DNA of 64,000 bases. Source: Euborellia annulipes (lineage: Eukaryota; Arthropoda; Insecta; Dermaptera; Anisolabididae). Below the pieces are notes generated by a model. It made no database searches. It had not been told where the DNA came from and was given only the letters and a program-made list of their open reading frames with translations. Position numbers and translations under genes: made by a program. Below are positions 1 through 10,770 of this stretch, piece by piece. Within the stretch, counting starts at the first letter, position 1; every line of letters begins with the position of its first letter. The stretch lies in the NCBI GenBank assembly GCA_023213315.1, contig JAKCPI010005674.1, positions 42,475 through 106,474 on the forward strand, read 5' to 3'.

Positions 1-80
1 GAGTGATGAGTAAAACTGCCAGATCCATTGCGTCAAAAGTTGCTGTCAGAAAAGCTGCTAACTCCATCTTAACCCACTAA
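1..80 (+). CDS. Possible 3' end of an unidentified coding exon (partial)
   Basis: The frame starting at base 3 stays open for 25 codons to a TAA at 78-80 and ends in SKVAVRKAANSILTH. Base composition here is more balanced than in the AT-rich sequence that follows, which suggests the tail of a coding exon cut by the window edge. I do not recognise the protein. It could be the last residues of a host gene or of a transposase; a chance frame is also possible because so little is visible. Confidence 0.25.
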   Translation, partial: VMSKTARSIASKVAVRKAANSILTH

Positions 81-379
81 GTCCCAGGATAATTTTTTTG
101 AAAATTAAAATTTTATTATCAAAATCGTTTAATTAAACCTTAAATAAAAGATATCTGGAGAAAAAAATTTTTTCCCAATTTTAATTACTCAGATATTGAA
201 TGATCTCATTTGGGATCCCTGGGACAATTTGTATAAAAAATAAAATGATGATCGACCCAGAATCTAAACTTTAAAAGTTAGAAAGATGTAATTTGGCCTG
301 CAGATTACTTTTATTATGTAGACATAGCTTTTGAAGCAATTTTTCAAAATTTCCATTTTAGAGGACGCAAATCACTAAT

Positions 380-1090
380 TTGGGGTAAAATTCTGATTAT
401 ACAATTTCTTTAATAACTTTTGGCCAAGATGTGATTTCAATTTGCTTTCTTCAGTAAAAAATTATTGTAACAATTTGCTTTTTCATTTAAAACCTTGCTT
501 TAATGCATAACTAAAAAGGGGAATCGAGTTTTTTCGAAATTCGAACCCTAACCCCACCAGTGGCGTCATTTCAACTTTTTCTTGGGGGGGGGGTAAACCT
601 TTTTTTTCTTAAAATTTACTTACAAATAGGTACTCAAATTTGGTCAAAAGATATTTAATGTTAATATTAATTGTATAATTCTGTACAATTTATATAGGCT
701 ACTCGTAAATATATTTTGAAATATTTTATTTAGAATAATATAAAATTTAAAAAAATCAGAGCCATTGGGTGAGTGGGCAAATGCCCCCTTCCCCCAAATG
801 ACGCCTCTGAACGCCAAATTTTAGAGAAATATAGATTTTTCACTTTGATTTTTCAATTTATTTAAAATCTTTTAAATAAGCTTATATAACAATTTTCTTT
901 TTGGGTTAAAAGCTTGCTAAATGCTTGTTTAGATGAACATCTAAAAAGAGGATTCGGGGTTTTTAGAAATTAAGACCTTAACCCCCATTTTGAGAAATAT
1001 AGATTTTCACTTTGTTTTTTTCAATTTCTCTAATAACTCTTAACCGAGATGGAATTTCACTTTGTTGTATTTAGATACATTGCATTATCT
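380..1090. repeat. Diverged tandem repeat, unit about 170-195 bp, split by a MITE
   Basis: Related blocks recur around 410, 853 and 1021 (caatttctttaataactttt-like), each followed by a GAGAAATATAG / TAACCCC-like segment. Removing the 252-bp insertion at 558-809 makes the spacing regular. The copies are strongly diverged, so this is an old local duplication. No coding potential was seen. Confidence 0.5.
558..809. mobile_element. hAT-type MITE
   Basis: The ends are inverted repeats, CAGTGGCGTCATTT at the left and AAATGACGCCTCTG at the right, with G-runs and C-runs just inside. The 8-bp flanks aaccccac and aacgccaa match at 6 of 8 positions, as expected of an aged hAT target duplication. It interrupts one unit of the surrounding tandem repeat, whose other unit shows what the site looked like before insertion. 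Confidence 0.65.
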
Positions 1091-1924
1091 ATTATTTAAA
1101 TAAAAAATGATTTAAACACATTAAATGTGTTTAAGTTGCTAAATATTAAGAGTGAAAAACAGCTAAGTCCTTTGTTTACTTTTAGAAAAACAGGTTACTG
1201 CATTAAAAAAACCTGCTAAGTCACAAAAGTGTTAATTAATTATTAAATTAGTAATTTATTAACTCGTCTTTTATATTATATTATAAAGAATAAAAAAATA
1301 CACCAATTGTATTAAAGCCGTTTCTTTAAATTAATTTCTATTTTTTTAAGAATGTTTTTTGTCTCTCCTGTAAAATTGTCTAAAATGGATTTAGCAGGTT
1401 TACACTCTAAGCCGACGATATATATATATATATATATATTAAAGGAGAGGGAAAACAAAAAATTTTGGATATTTTAAGAATCCACTGGACTTAAAGTGAG
1501 TATACAAACAAATCACACTTAACATTGATGAATATTACAAGGTCTTTGAGACCGTATTAAGTGCTATATATTTTCATCATTGATCACTCGATATGTAAAT
1601 TGTAATTGCGTTTTATATGACCAATATGAATATAACACTCAGTGCTTTAATAGAAAAACGACTTGAATATGATTAGAAAGATTCATTATTTAATTATTTT
1701 TTAATTAGCCGCAAAATTGTTTGTTTATAGACTTCATTATCTACATATTTAATTACCCTAATTGTTTATTTTAAAAAGGCCAGGAAATGCTAATAATAGT
1801 AAAATGAAGAGCTAGATTTGTAAATGAACACAAACCAAATAAATAAAATGCTCTATTCCAACGCCTTCGCTCTCATTTTAGATTGATCCCAGATTTCTTT
1901 GCAAGGAATAATGTATTTATAACA
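1091..1924. other. AT-rich intergenic sequence, nothing recognised
   Basis: Apart from a (TA)n microsatellite at about 1421-1439, I see no splice-flanked open frame, terminal inverted repeat or repeat shared with the rest of the window. The stretch lies downstream of the ICMT 3' end. Confidence 0.5.
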
Positions 1925-1930
1925 TTTATT
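1925..1930 (-). terminator. Candidate ICMT polyadenylation signal
   Basis: TTTATT on the plus strand reads AATAAA on the ICMT strand, about 200 nt past the first stop codon and about 75 nt past the second in-frame stop. The AT-rich surroundings make chance hexamers common. Confidence 0.35.
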
Positions 1931-2003
1931 ATTTAATATATACTGTATATATACATATATACCACCGATATTAAACAATGAATTAATGATTATCTTTTTG
2001 TTA

Positions 2004-2126
2004 GACTATTCTTTCGACAGATAACGGGATCGTAAATTCTTCTTCTTGGATGTCTTCGTCTTCGCCATCCTCTATAAGAACTGGATTAGTTCGTTCAATA
2101 TATTCAGATGGCGAGGACGTTGTACT
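2004..2126 (-). other. In-frame open extension after the ICMT stop codon
   Basis: Directly after the ICMT TGA (2129-2127) the same frame stays open for 41 codons to a TAA at 2003-2001. The predicted tail is acidic, with a GEDEDIQEEEF core, and local base composition resembles coding sequence rather than the flanking AT-rich DNA. It may be a stop-codon readthrough tail, a tail reached by alternative splicing around the stop, or chance. Known ICMT proteins end near the first stop, so the standard protein does not need it. Confidence 0.4.
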
Positions 2127-4055
2127 TCAGGCGGGCGGTAACTTGAACCCCGGAACAAATGGTACGCCAGTTCGCGGCACCCGCTTCTGGTAGTCAAGAT
2201 ATTGGCTGCCGAAGAATTTGATCAGCATCGCCTCCTCTACATGGACCCGATCATAAAAGAAATGCCAACTTGCAAAGAAATAGGCGACCACACAGAACGG
2301 ATTAATCATCACCATCTGTAAAAAAAAACCAAGCAGGTATTTATTTGTAAAAATTAATATTTCAATTAAATTCTTTCGCTCTTTAACCTTCCGTAGTCGC
2401 ACCTAAAAACTCTTAAGATAAGCATCTGACAGGTACATTGCTATTTTTAGGACTAAAAAAATTTTTAAATATGCTCTAATTGAACAATTTTTATGTACTA
2501 AACAAGAAATACAACTAAAATTTTAAAATATATTACGTTTATATTAAAATAAACATAATCTTCACAAATATTTTTTCTGTGTTCAAAGCCCCCCCCCCCC
2601 CCCCACAAATATTTTTTACATTTTATGACACAAGGCCCCAAATTCAAGTGTTTTTTTTTTTTACAAAACTTATCAGAAGGGTTGCATGTATCTGTGAGAA
2701 ACAAATCGTTATTATTTCAGAAGAACTTTCTTGTACAGTGAGGGACAATATTAAGTCCCACCCATGCGTTTTCTACTTGTGATTATTTCATTGTTTTTAA
2801 AAAAATATTATATATTTTTTAATGGAAACTCCCATGGTTCAAACGTAGAAAATTTCCCATAAAGATTTTCATTTTCTTTTATAAAAACAATGAAATAATC
2901 ACAAGTATAAAACGCATGGGTGGAATTTAATATTGAGCCTCACTGTACAAACCCAGTCGTTGCACTGTCAAAGTCTCTTGAACGAGGAGGATACTGCGTC
3001 TTTGACAGGGCTGGAACTAGAGATTTTTTGAGGGAGGGGGGGGGCAAAATTTAATTTGCCGCCCCCTCCTTAAAATATCTGCCGCACATGGCCCCACTGT
3101 CCCCCCAGATCCGGCCCTGGTCTATGGGTATTATGGGAACTTAAAGAGTGCCATGAAATACAAATTTTCCATCTATCTACAAGTTGGAATAATGTTTAAT
3201 ATTAATTGTTGATTATTATTTGTGAGATTCGCTCTCAGAAGCTTTAATCACATTTAGAGATCATGAAAATGAGCCAAGAAGCCAACAGTTTCATAACATC
3301 CCCAACCCCGTTGGACATGAACTAGACATTTTAGTGTTGCTATTTGAAATATAAACGATTGTATTATGAATACTTACTTGAGTTCCGATAGCCCAGATAA
3401 ACCAGCCACAATAGCTGGGATGCCGGCACCAATTGTAAACTCCTTGGGTTACAAGTCGATGATTAGGATCCTTCCTATTTTGTACGAGATGATGGAAATT
3501 GGTTTTAGCTGTGATCATCGCACCCTTGCGCAAGATTTCTCCCAAGATACAGATAGCTAATCCCAAATATGTTATAATTGGAAATTGTTTAATCGAAGGA
3601 AACCACCACCATTCTATCCCAAATTCAATCCAACTTGCCAATATCGCAATAAAATATTGAGGACTGTGATTTAAAATAAAAGAGTCCGTCGAGAGAGATT
3701 TAGGATTGGTCCAGGCGATGGCTAAGAATTCTGAATAATGAAACATAGCAAGCAGGCAGGTATAAATGCCAAATGGGAACGTGATATCGTCACTCCAGCC
3801 AGCGATAGCAATCCCAATAGCGAAAATAAAACCCAGAAGAGAGGCTCGCCATGCAATACGATAAAAATTGCCAGCATAGATACGAATAAGTAAGACATTT
3901 ATAAGAATATAATGCAATGGATAAACCCAAAGACTGTTTCTCTTATAAATCGTCTCATCGACACCCACACCGGGTAAAAATACGATTACAGCAACCATAG
4001 CTGTTGCTATAAAGCAATAAATACTGACTTTACCTTCCACTATTAAAGAAAACAT
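2127..4055 (-). CDS. ICMT: Isoprenylcysteine carboxyl methyltransferase (ICMT / STE14 family)
   Basis: ICMT transfers a methyl group from S-adenosylmethionine to the C-terminal prenylcysteine of CaaX proteins such as Ras and lamins, in the endoplasmic reticulum membrane. Exon 1 is 4055-3378 and exon 2 is 2315-2127. The donor is CAA|GTAAGT and the acceptor TTTTACAG|ATG; both cuts are in phase 0. The joined protein is 288 aa, close to the human 284. The first two thirds are multiple hydrophobic membrane segments. The catalytic signature follows: GVYNWCRHPSYCGWFIWAIG before the junction, then RVHVEEAMLIKFFGSQYLDY, carrying the family's paired glutamates, and KRVPRTGVPF near the end. The start is the first ATG of the frame. 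Two MITEs sit in the intron. The gene is head-to-head with the COX14-like gene. Identification is firm. Confidence 0.95.
2736..2945. mobile_element. TA-flanked MITE with long inverted repeats (Tc1/mariner type), copy 1
   Basis: It starts CAGTGAGGGACAATATTAAG and ends in the inverse, with arms of about 60-70 bp containing CCCACCCATGCGTTTT. TA flanks both ends (2734-2735 and 2946-2947), as for Tc1/mariner insertions. It lies in the ICMT intron. A second copy is at 14579-14787. Confidence 0.8.
3006..3119. mobile_element. hAT-type MITE, CAGGGCYGGAACTAG family, copy 1 (short)
   Basis: The ends are CAGGGCTGGAACTAG and AGATCCGGCCCTG. The flanks gtctttga and gtctatgg match at 6 of 8 positions. The inside carries the GCAAAATTTAATTTGCCGCC motif shared with copies at 19214 and 21892, but about 70 bp of the middle is missing. 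It lies in the ICMT intron. Confidence 0.75.
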
Positions 4056-4606
4056 TTTAAATTTTTTATTTTAATTAGCACAAGCAAGTAAATAAGAAAA
4101 AATCTGGATGATAAAAAGTGACATATAATATGAAAGCCGCGGAGGTCTAAAACCTAAAGAGGCTGTCTTACAAGACCCCTTCAAGTGTTATTAAAACATC
4201 ATTGAAATACAAGAAATTTAATTAATTTAATAAAAGAATAAATTAAAAAAAGTAAAAATATATATAAATCATCAATATTAATAATAATCAAAAAAAGCGG
4301 GATTTTTAAAAAGTGTAAATTTGTTTAAAAATGTTCATCTAAAAAATCGATTTATTCTCATACGCTAATGGAAATAACAAACGAGTTCGCCGCATAGCCT
4401 GATGAAAAGAAGAAAAAGATACGAGGAAAAATAATTCCTTTCTCAAATCAACTCAAAATTTATCAGGTATGTTTCAAAAATAAAATGTGTTCATGTAAAC
4501 GTGCCTCTCAGTTTTTTTTTTTTCTTGAGGCTATATTCACACTGGAATTGTTTTCAGGTTATGTTCATTCATATGTCAAGAATTAAAAGAAAGAAACAAT
4601 TAAAAA
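4056..4606. promoter_or_regulatory. Divergent (bidirectional) promoter region of ICMT and the COX14-like gene
   Basis: Only 551 bp separate the ATG of ICMT on the minus strand from the ATG of the COX14-like gene on the plus strand, so both 5' untranslated regions and core promoters must lie here. I see no clear TATA box that can be told apart from the AT-rich background. The role is inferred from geometry alone. Confidence 0.55.
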
Positions 4607-6671
4607 ATGATCACCAAAAAAGCAGCATCAAGTAAAATTTTGGATCGTTTACATAAAGGATTTGTTATTACTTGCGTAACAATTACACTCCTTGGAACAG
4701 GTCATCTTGGATGGCGTTTATATAGGTATTTTCTTTTTTATTTATCTAAATTTAATATTGACTCTTTAATATTCAGATTAATATCTCCGAATTATTTTAT
4801 AAAAATTAAAGAATATACGCTATAAATTTTTTTAAAGATTATTCAAACATTTGTATATATATATATATATTTATATAGAATGAATTGAAATATATATTAA
4901 TATTGATATTATTTATTTGCATCAGATCACTATTGTATTGAGGTTTCAGGGGCTTATCTTGTGAATACATGGATGGGGACCACATATTACGGGGATATAG
5001 AAAACAAGAATTAGCCAAAGAGAGAAAATTAAAATACATTTTTATCCAGTACTGATTATAGTCATCAACAATCTTTTTTTTTTATATATAGAAAATTGCA
5101 AATAAAAAAAGAAGAAATTTGTGTGATAAAATGACTTAAAAATTGTCCAATATTTAGTTATATTTGACAACTAAGGGCAGACGCACACGGGTGACTTTTG
5201 TCACGCAACAGTTTCTGTCACTGTCACTCTTAGAAATCTGGCCGCACCAACTAATAGGTGACTGTCACGATGATTTTTTTACAAATATTCAGTTGTAAAA
5301 TGAACTTCAATGAGACTGCAGTTGTGCTCTTTTAATAAATAATCAAAAAAAAAACTGAAAAAGTACATCAGTAAAGTACTAGTACTTTTTGGCCAATTAT
5401 GTTCAAAAGCTTATTTTTACCCTAACTTGAATATAAAATTTCAACCTCGTAGCTCTTTTAGTTACAAAATGTCACCCGTGTGCGCATGTGAGCGTGATAC
5501 TTTCGTCACGGAGAAGTTGCTTGCCCTAGTGACAAAAAAGTCACTTTACTGTCACGTCACTTAGTGTGCGTTACTTCCAAAAAAAACCTATGTAATGTGA
5601 CTGCTCATACTGCTAGTGACAAAAATGTTGCGTGACCAAAGATATTTTTCTTCACTATCAATCTCTAATAGAACTTTTTCCCATCCCTAATTGAGTTTTT
5701 TCCATTTTAAATTTATAATACTAATCTCTCTTTAGAACAGGGGTTCCCAACCTGGGGGGGGTCGCCCCCCGGGGGGGGGTGGGGGTTGGGGGGGGGGCGG
5801 TGGATAAGGGGGGGGGTGGGGGGGATGACATTAAAGGGAGAAAAATTATTAGTTTACTAAAATTTAAAAAAATAAAAATAAAGAGAAAAATCTCCTATTT
5901 ACAGGTAGTCAGGTAGAAGAGGACAAAAATTATCTTAAGAAGAAGATAATTCCAATCCAGAATTGAAACGTCTTTTAGCTCAACTCCTAAATTTTAAAAA
6001 ATCATTTTCTTGAATTTTTTTCCTCTGGGGCCAGGCCCTTTAAGCTCAAATCAAGTTTGATCTTTTTCACGACTCAGGATAGCTAAAAACGCAGGTTTCA
6101 GTGGCTAATTTTAAAAATTATTCCATACCCCCAGATTCCCCCAAATCCTCTGTTCAGATCTGGCCTCGATAAATTAAAACTTTGTAACTCTTGTGTTTAG
6201 GGAAATTTTGAAAAAATTTTATATAACTTATTTAAATAAATATTGTAAGCTATGTATAACTTTTCAAAAGGTGTATAATTGTGTAAAAAAGTGTGGGATA
6301 TGTAGGCCACAATAGCCTTTACATACTAAAAAGAAAACTTAAGTTTTTTTTTGGGGGGGGGGGGCGCTGGCCCTGTATATAGCCTACGGTAATAAAATTG
6401 TTTAAAATAATAAACTGCTTTAGTTATTTACACTTTTCAAATTAAAATTAGGCATACAATGAAAATGGGGGGGGAAGGGTAGTAATGAAGGAGTGAAAAA
6501 GGTTGGGAACCACTGCTTTATAATGTATAAATAATAATTTCTTCATTTTTCAGGTATTTTACGGTATTAAAGCCTCAACAAGAGATAAAAGACGCTGAAA
6601 AGCAAAGACAACTTTTAGCCGAAGGCAAACCACTTGAAGACGGAGACAAGGCTCCAGTTTTGTCAGCCTGA
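4607..6671 (+). CDS. Small single-pass membrane protein, COX14-like (tentative)
   Basis: Exon 1 is 4607-4725 and exon 2 is 6554-6671. The donor is TATAG|GTATTT and the acceptor TTTTTCAG|GTATTT; the split codon AG|G restores arginine and the frame runs to TGA, giving 78 aa. A short basic N-terminus leads into one hydrophobic segment (about residues 16-38, VITCVTITLLGTGHLGW), then RLYRYF and a charged tail rich in E, K and Q. This layout, and the aromatic-basic YRYF followed by an AE-Q-rich tail, resemble COX14, a mitochondrial inner-membrane factor needed for COX1 assembly. The similarity is short and recalled rather than computed, so the name is tentative; another small mitochondrial membrane protein is possible. 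The intron holds a hAT element and a TDH fragment. Confidence 0.7.
5176..5640. repeat. GTCAC-rich inverted-repeat element containing a TDH fragment
   Basis: GTGAC/GTCAC motifs recur in both orientations. GACTTTTGTCACGCAACA at the left is mirrored by TGTTGCGTGACCAAAG at 5625-5641, and GACGCACACGGGTGAC is mirrored internally by GTCACCCGTGTGCGC near 5469. The middle (about 5351-5462) is a piece of the TDH repeat body. It looks like a DNA transposon remnant in the COX14-like intron; its superfamily is unclear. Confidence 0.5.
5738..6515. mobile_element. Non-autonomous hAT element
   Basis: The terminal inverted repeats are CAGGGGTTCCCAACC and GGTTGGGAACCACTG. The flanking 8-mers ctttagaa and ctttataa match at 7 of 8. 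Long G-runs lie just inside the left end. No transposase frame is visible in its 778 bp. It sits in the intron of the COX14-like gene. Confidence 0.8.
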
Positions 6672-6681
6672 AAATATATTT

Positions 6682-6687
6682 AATAAA
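6682..6687 (+). terminator. Candidate polyadenylation signal of the COX14-like gene
   Basis: AATAAA lies 10 nt after the stop codon. It competes with the possibility that the transcript is spliced on into SUPT3H through the CACAG|GTAAAA donor at 6709/6710. Confidence 0.35.
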
Positions 6688-7114
6688 ATATCTTAGTCAA
6701 CCACCACAGGTAAAACTTAAAGCAAAATTAGACTAATATAGTATATAATTTTTCCATATCTTGAGATTTTTCTATAAAAACATGATTTCAAATTTTCTGC
6801 TGTCCTAAATACTTATTAAATTCGCTTACCATTTATTATTTTCTTTTCGAAATTCTTTTTATGAGAATTGTGTATCAAATCTACTTTTTAAATTTTTTGA
6901 GATTTTAGTTCAGATATGTTTATACCACAAATTATATATATAGATTCCCATTGGTCAGGGATGAGGGACCAGAGATATTATTAATCTTTAACTCGTTTCT
7001 TATTTAATTTTGAAATTGTAAATCCGAATTAATCTCATCTAAAAACCTCATTCCCACTTGGTTTTTATTTTTTAAATAATTATTTGATTATTATATTTTA
7101 ATTTCAGATAAAAA

Positions 7115-7255
7115 ATGGATCATAACCATCAAATTACTTATAAACATATTTTAAAAAACATGCTATTTACATTTGGCAATAGCCCAGAAGTTCCAACAGA
7201 AGAGGCGGTGAGTATTTAAATTAATAAATAAGAGAAAGTAAAAAGAGGATAAATA

Positions 7256-7286
<31 letters not shown>

Positions 7287-10152
7287 TATGTAAAATTTCT
7301 ACACCCTGGGATCGAACCCGAATCATCCATTTTATACACAGACATGATTAAGTAAATATAACTTTTTGTATTTTTTTTCATTAATTAGAATTAATCATAA
7401 TTAATATATTACAAGTGTTTGAAAGTGTTTTTATTTGTTAATGTTACACGTCCCATGGCCTCTGAGAATTGAACCCTGGATCTGCCTATCCAGCACCTCG
7501 GTGTATTTACCTTTGTACCATATTTATGCAGTTGGCTTGTATATTTCTACCGAGGGAACCGAAATAAGAAATCCCTAAAGAAAAATTTCTCCCTTATTAT
7601 TCTAGTTGACGGACAGATATCTTGGTCTCTAATATCTCACTGTAAGAAGCAAGCCAACCTTTTTTAGAGGTAGTGGCATTATTTATAGTTACTTTTCGAG
7701 ATTCATTTGATAAAAATATTAAGATTTTGTGAGTGTGTTTATTTGTTGATAGAACCAAACGTCCCTCTTAATATCTTATTCATATGAATAGATCTCGAAA
7801 ACTATTCAACTATAAATTATCCCGCTTCACCTTTTTTTTAGGGTCTTTTTTGGCATCTAAGGCCATTTAGACCCTACCCCTATTTATTTCAAATGATTTG
7901 TAGTCAAATCAAAAGAAATCGCTTGGGACGGCAAGCGAACCCTTGGCCCCGGCGCGAGAAGCTAGTGTCTTCTCTCTGAGCCACGGGTCACAGGCCCGCT
8001 TCATCTAATAAGCGTTTTGCTCCTTACAGTAGAGTGTTAGAGCAGTCCAAGATGTCGGTCCGCTGGTATAATTGAAACATTTTTCTTTAAAGATTTCTCA
8101 CTTCTAGTATTTATTTGTGTGGTCGAGGGTCCAGTGCAAAGGAAAGCACACCCATAGCTTGGAGATCCCGGGTTCAATTTCCGAAGGCCAAGGGCCACCA
8201 ACAAATAAACACCCTCTCAAAAACTTGTTAAGTATTATATATTAATTATTATTAATAATTGTAATTAGTTGAAGATGAGAATTTCACCTGATCAGCATCT
8301 CAATTCATCATATTAGTGAAAGAAATTACAAGAAGCTCAGGTTATATTTATTATATTTGATAACTTGTCTGGGTACAAACTCATAGGGGTTTGATACCCC
8401 AGTGTAGAAATTCTACATAATATAGGGCTGGGTGCAGATAGTGGTAAGCCATTCAATTTTAAACTTTGTAAACAAACAAAACACCAATGGGGAAGTTTGT
8501 TTGTTTATTTGTTACTGTCAGAGCACTCTAATGGCAATATCAGGCTGAGAAATAAATTCTACAACTAGTACAGACCTTTGTACTCTGCTCAATTGATGGT
8601 GCTGAAAAGTCAGGCTAGCACTATCTGCAGCCGACCCCTTCATATATGTTATATATTTATTGGAGATTGGTTTGAAAACTCCGTACAAAATTAAAAAAGT
8701 ACTTTTCTTTTATTTGTTTCAAAATCTTTTTCGGCATTTAAGGCCATTTAGACTCCATCCTTATTTATTTACTTCAAATGTTGGTAGCCAATTCAATTGA
8801 AATAAATCTTTCTCGCTTGGGACGATAAGCGAACCTGGGTTCCCAAAGACGAAAAAGTGCTTAGTATAAAGTTTTTTTATTTTTTATCATACATATCATG
8901 TCCTCCTTGGCCTATACACTTCGTCCAACGCTGTTTGTTGCCAGTTTATTTGATTCCTTTCAAATAATAGGATTTGTCCAACTAAAAATTCAAACTTCTT
9001 TAAAAAAACTTCAATTTTCTCCTCCCCCCCCTCCCTTTCTGTCCAGTTTTGGCGTTCTTTGGACTTCTCTCTTCTCACTTTAAAAAACGACTGGTTGGAA
9101 AGAGATTTTCTTCAAACGAAGAGATAATTGCCTTTTTGTGGAGTTGTATAAATCCTATTATTTGGAACAGAACATCAAACGAGGCCTGAGTCTGTTGAAA
9201 AATAAAAATGTTTTACCTCGAGAAAATTAAGAACTTTTTATTTTTATACGGAGTTTTCAAACCACCTTCGATTTATTATATTTATTTATTTTTTACTTTA
9301 AATTAAGTTGAATTAAATTTTAATCTTTATTATTTTTTCTTTTTTTTTTTAAAGATTGATATAACAGAAAAGATTGTTTTTAATCAAATGCATTTGTTAT
9401 TGAATCGCCTTTACGAATCTGCTGAACATTTTGGTTCTTCTGACATCTCCCATCGGGAATTTCTTTTCCTTCTACGACATAATGAAATAAAATTGAATCG
9501 TCTTTTGAAATTCCTCGATACCAAAGATCTACGAGATTCAATTTCAAAGTCTATTTCTCAGAATCCAGTAGATGACAATATAATCAGCGAAGGAAAAGAA
9601 GACGAAAACGAAAGTGATGAAGAAGCGGAGACAGCGGAAAAAGAGTTTCTCCAATCAATGCGTCCACGACGACGGATCTGCTACGATTTCCTCTCGCAAA
9701 TTATTCCCGAATGGTTCCCATCCTGGTATGTTCGAGAGCCTCCTTTCGATGCTATGAAACAACGTCGGATGGTTCGTTTAGACATGATGTCACAACGTCT
9801 CGATCAAAATCGATATATTACCTTCACAGAATTGCGACGAAGTAGTTTCCGAGAATCTGGCCAACAGGCTTTTCGTGCTTGGCTTGGTGAACTTCAATAT
9901 CCTTTCAATAACGAGTTAGCGTTTGAAATGCTTTTTTATTTCGCAAAGGAGACTGTTTCTGAACTTGTGGACTTGACATTGTTGTATGCATCGAATCTGG
10001 CCGAGGCCCGAGGACTTCCTGTGGGCTCAAAAGATCTCAGCCCAGGATTACCAGACGAACCACCTACACTCCTTACTGGGAATCTTATCAACACCGCTTT
10101 TGAATTGTTTTGGGTGTCTCGGCAACCAAATAAACGTATTCTTGTTTTATGA
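7115..10152 (+). CDS. SUPT3H: Transcription initiation protein SPT3 homolog
   Basis: SUPT3H is the histone-fold SPT3 subunit of SAGA/STAGA co-activator complexes; it contacts TBP and works in the nucleus. Coding exon 1 is 7115-7207 (31 codons, donor GCG|GTGAGT). Exon 2 is 9355-10152 (acceptor TTTTAAAG|ATT), phase 0, total 296 aa, close to the human protein of just over 300. Residues about 8-90 form the histone fold: ILKNMLFTFGN, then FLFLLRHNEIKLNRLLKFLD, a close match to the SPT3 family. An acidic linker (EDENESDEEAETAEKE) follows. The conserved C-terminal block includes MLFYFAKETVSELVDLTLLY. A TTTCAG acceptor at 7107 just before the ATG suggests an intron in the 5' UTR. The intron between the exons holds SINE pieces and a 595-bp inverted-repeat element. 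The ATG at 9388 inside exon 2 would lose the fold's first helix and is not the start. Confidence 0.93.
7410..8230. repeat. Cluster of tRNA-related SINE fragments in the SUPT3H intron
   Basis: About 7425-7515 is a minus-strand fragment (CCCATGGCCTCTGAGAATTG, then GAACCCTGGATCT, an inverted B-box). About 7845-7995 is a minus-strand SINE tail carrying AGGCCATTTAGACCCTACCC. About 8120-8215 is a plus-strand fragment with GGTCGAGGGTCC and B-box-like GGGTTCAATTTC. The same modules recur at 26.1, 26.5 and 47.8 kb. A (TA)n tract lies at 7255-7287. All are decayed. Confidence 0.5.
8669..9263. mobile_element. Inverted-repeat DNA transposon remnant carrying a SINE fragment
   Basis: The ends are inverted: GGTTTGAAAACTCCGTACAA at the left and ACGGAGTTTTCAAACC at the right. 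An inner inverted pair (CAAATAATAGGATTT near 8960 and AAATCCTATTATTTG near 9150) suggests a palindromic derivative. About 8715-8850 is a minus-strand SINE tail like that at 7845. No intact transposase was found. It lies in the SUPT3H intron. Confidence 0.6.
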
Positions 10153-10290
10153 TTCATTTTTAAACTGTCTGTAATTTTAATTGATTAAATATAATTTGTA
10201 TTCATTTTCATTTTTTTTGTTTCATCTTTCATTTGAGATCATTCATATATAATTCCTATTTATATATCTTACTTCTTTCCAGAACTACTG

Positions 10291-10296
10291 AATAAA
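10291..10296 (+). terminator. SUPT3H polyadenylation signal
   Basis: AATAAA lies about 140 nt after the SUPT3H stop codon, a reasonable distance for its 3' end. The next 4.6 kb to the PDFR stop contain no firm gene. Confidence 0.45.
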
Positions 10297-10490
10297 TCGA
10301 AGTATTTAATATTATATACAAAACGAGCTAATTTTCTTTATTTTTTTACAAATACAATTCTATTCAAATGATCTAGATTTAAAAAAATTATTCCTTCATT
10401 TTTAGCTCTTGTCAGATGTCTTTACCTGAAAATAGCACCTCTTTCTGTGACATTCTTTAACACTTTACAGGAGATTTTTTTATTTTTTTC

Positions 10491-10770
10491 TAGGGTCCGA
10501 TCGAAACAAGATTTTCAACCGTAACCGAAGCCGAATTTCGGCCTCAATCTTAGTTTCGGCCGAAACCGAAACTTTTATTTCCTATACAAAATTCATATTA
10601 TTTTACCTTTTTTTTTTTAACTTTTCCCTCTGCCCTTTTTTTAGGTGCATATCTCATACTTCGTTTTTTTTTTGTGTGCGAATCTCATCCCATCTTTTCA
10701 AACTCAGGTTTCGGGCGGCCGAAAGTTTCGGTTGGTTTTTGGTCGAAACCGAAACTTCGGTCGGCTCCTA
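10491..10770. mobile_element. MITE with TAGGRNCCGAYCGAA ends
   Basis: TAGGGTCCGATCGAAAC at the left is mirrored by CGGTCGGCTCCTA at the right. Inside are repeated TTTCGGCCGAAACCGAAA-like palindromes. No clean target duplication is seen, so the superfamily (hAT is likely) is not proven. It lies between SUPT3H and PDFR. Confidence 0.55.

Noticed and set aside
8896..9083. Opposing 60-codon frames in the SUPT3H intron
   Set aside because: They lie inside the palindromic 8669-9263 transposon remnant and mirror each other; no transposase motif was found.
9388..10152. ATG at 9388 as the start of SUPT3H
   Set aside because: Starting there would lose the first helix of the histone fold, which is encoded by the spliced upstream exon 7115-7207.
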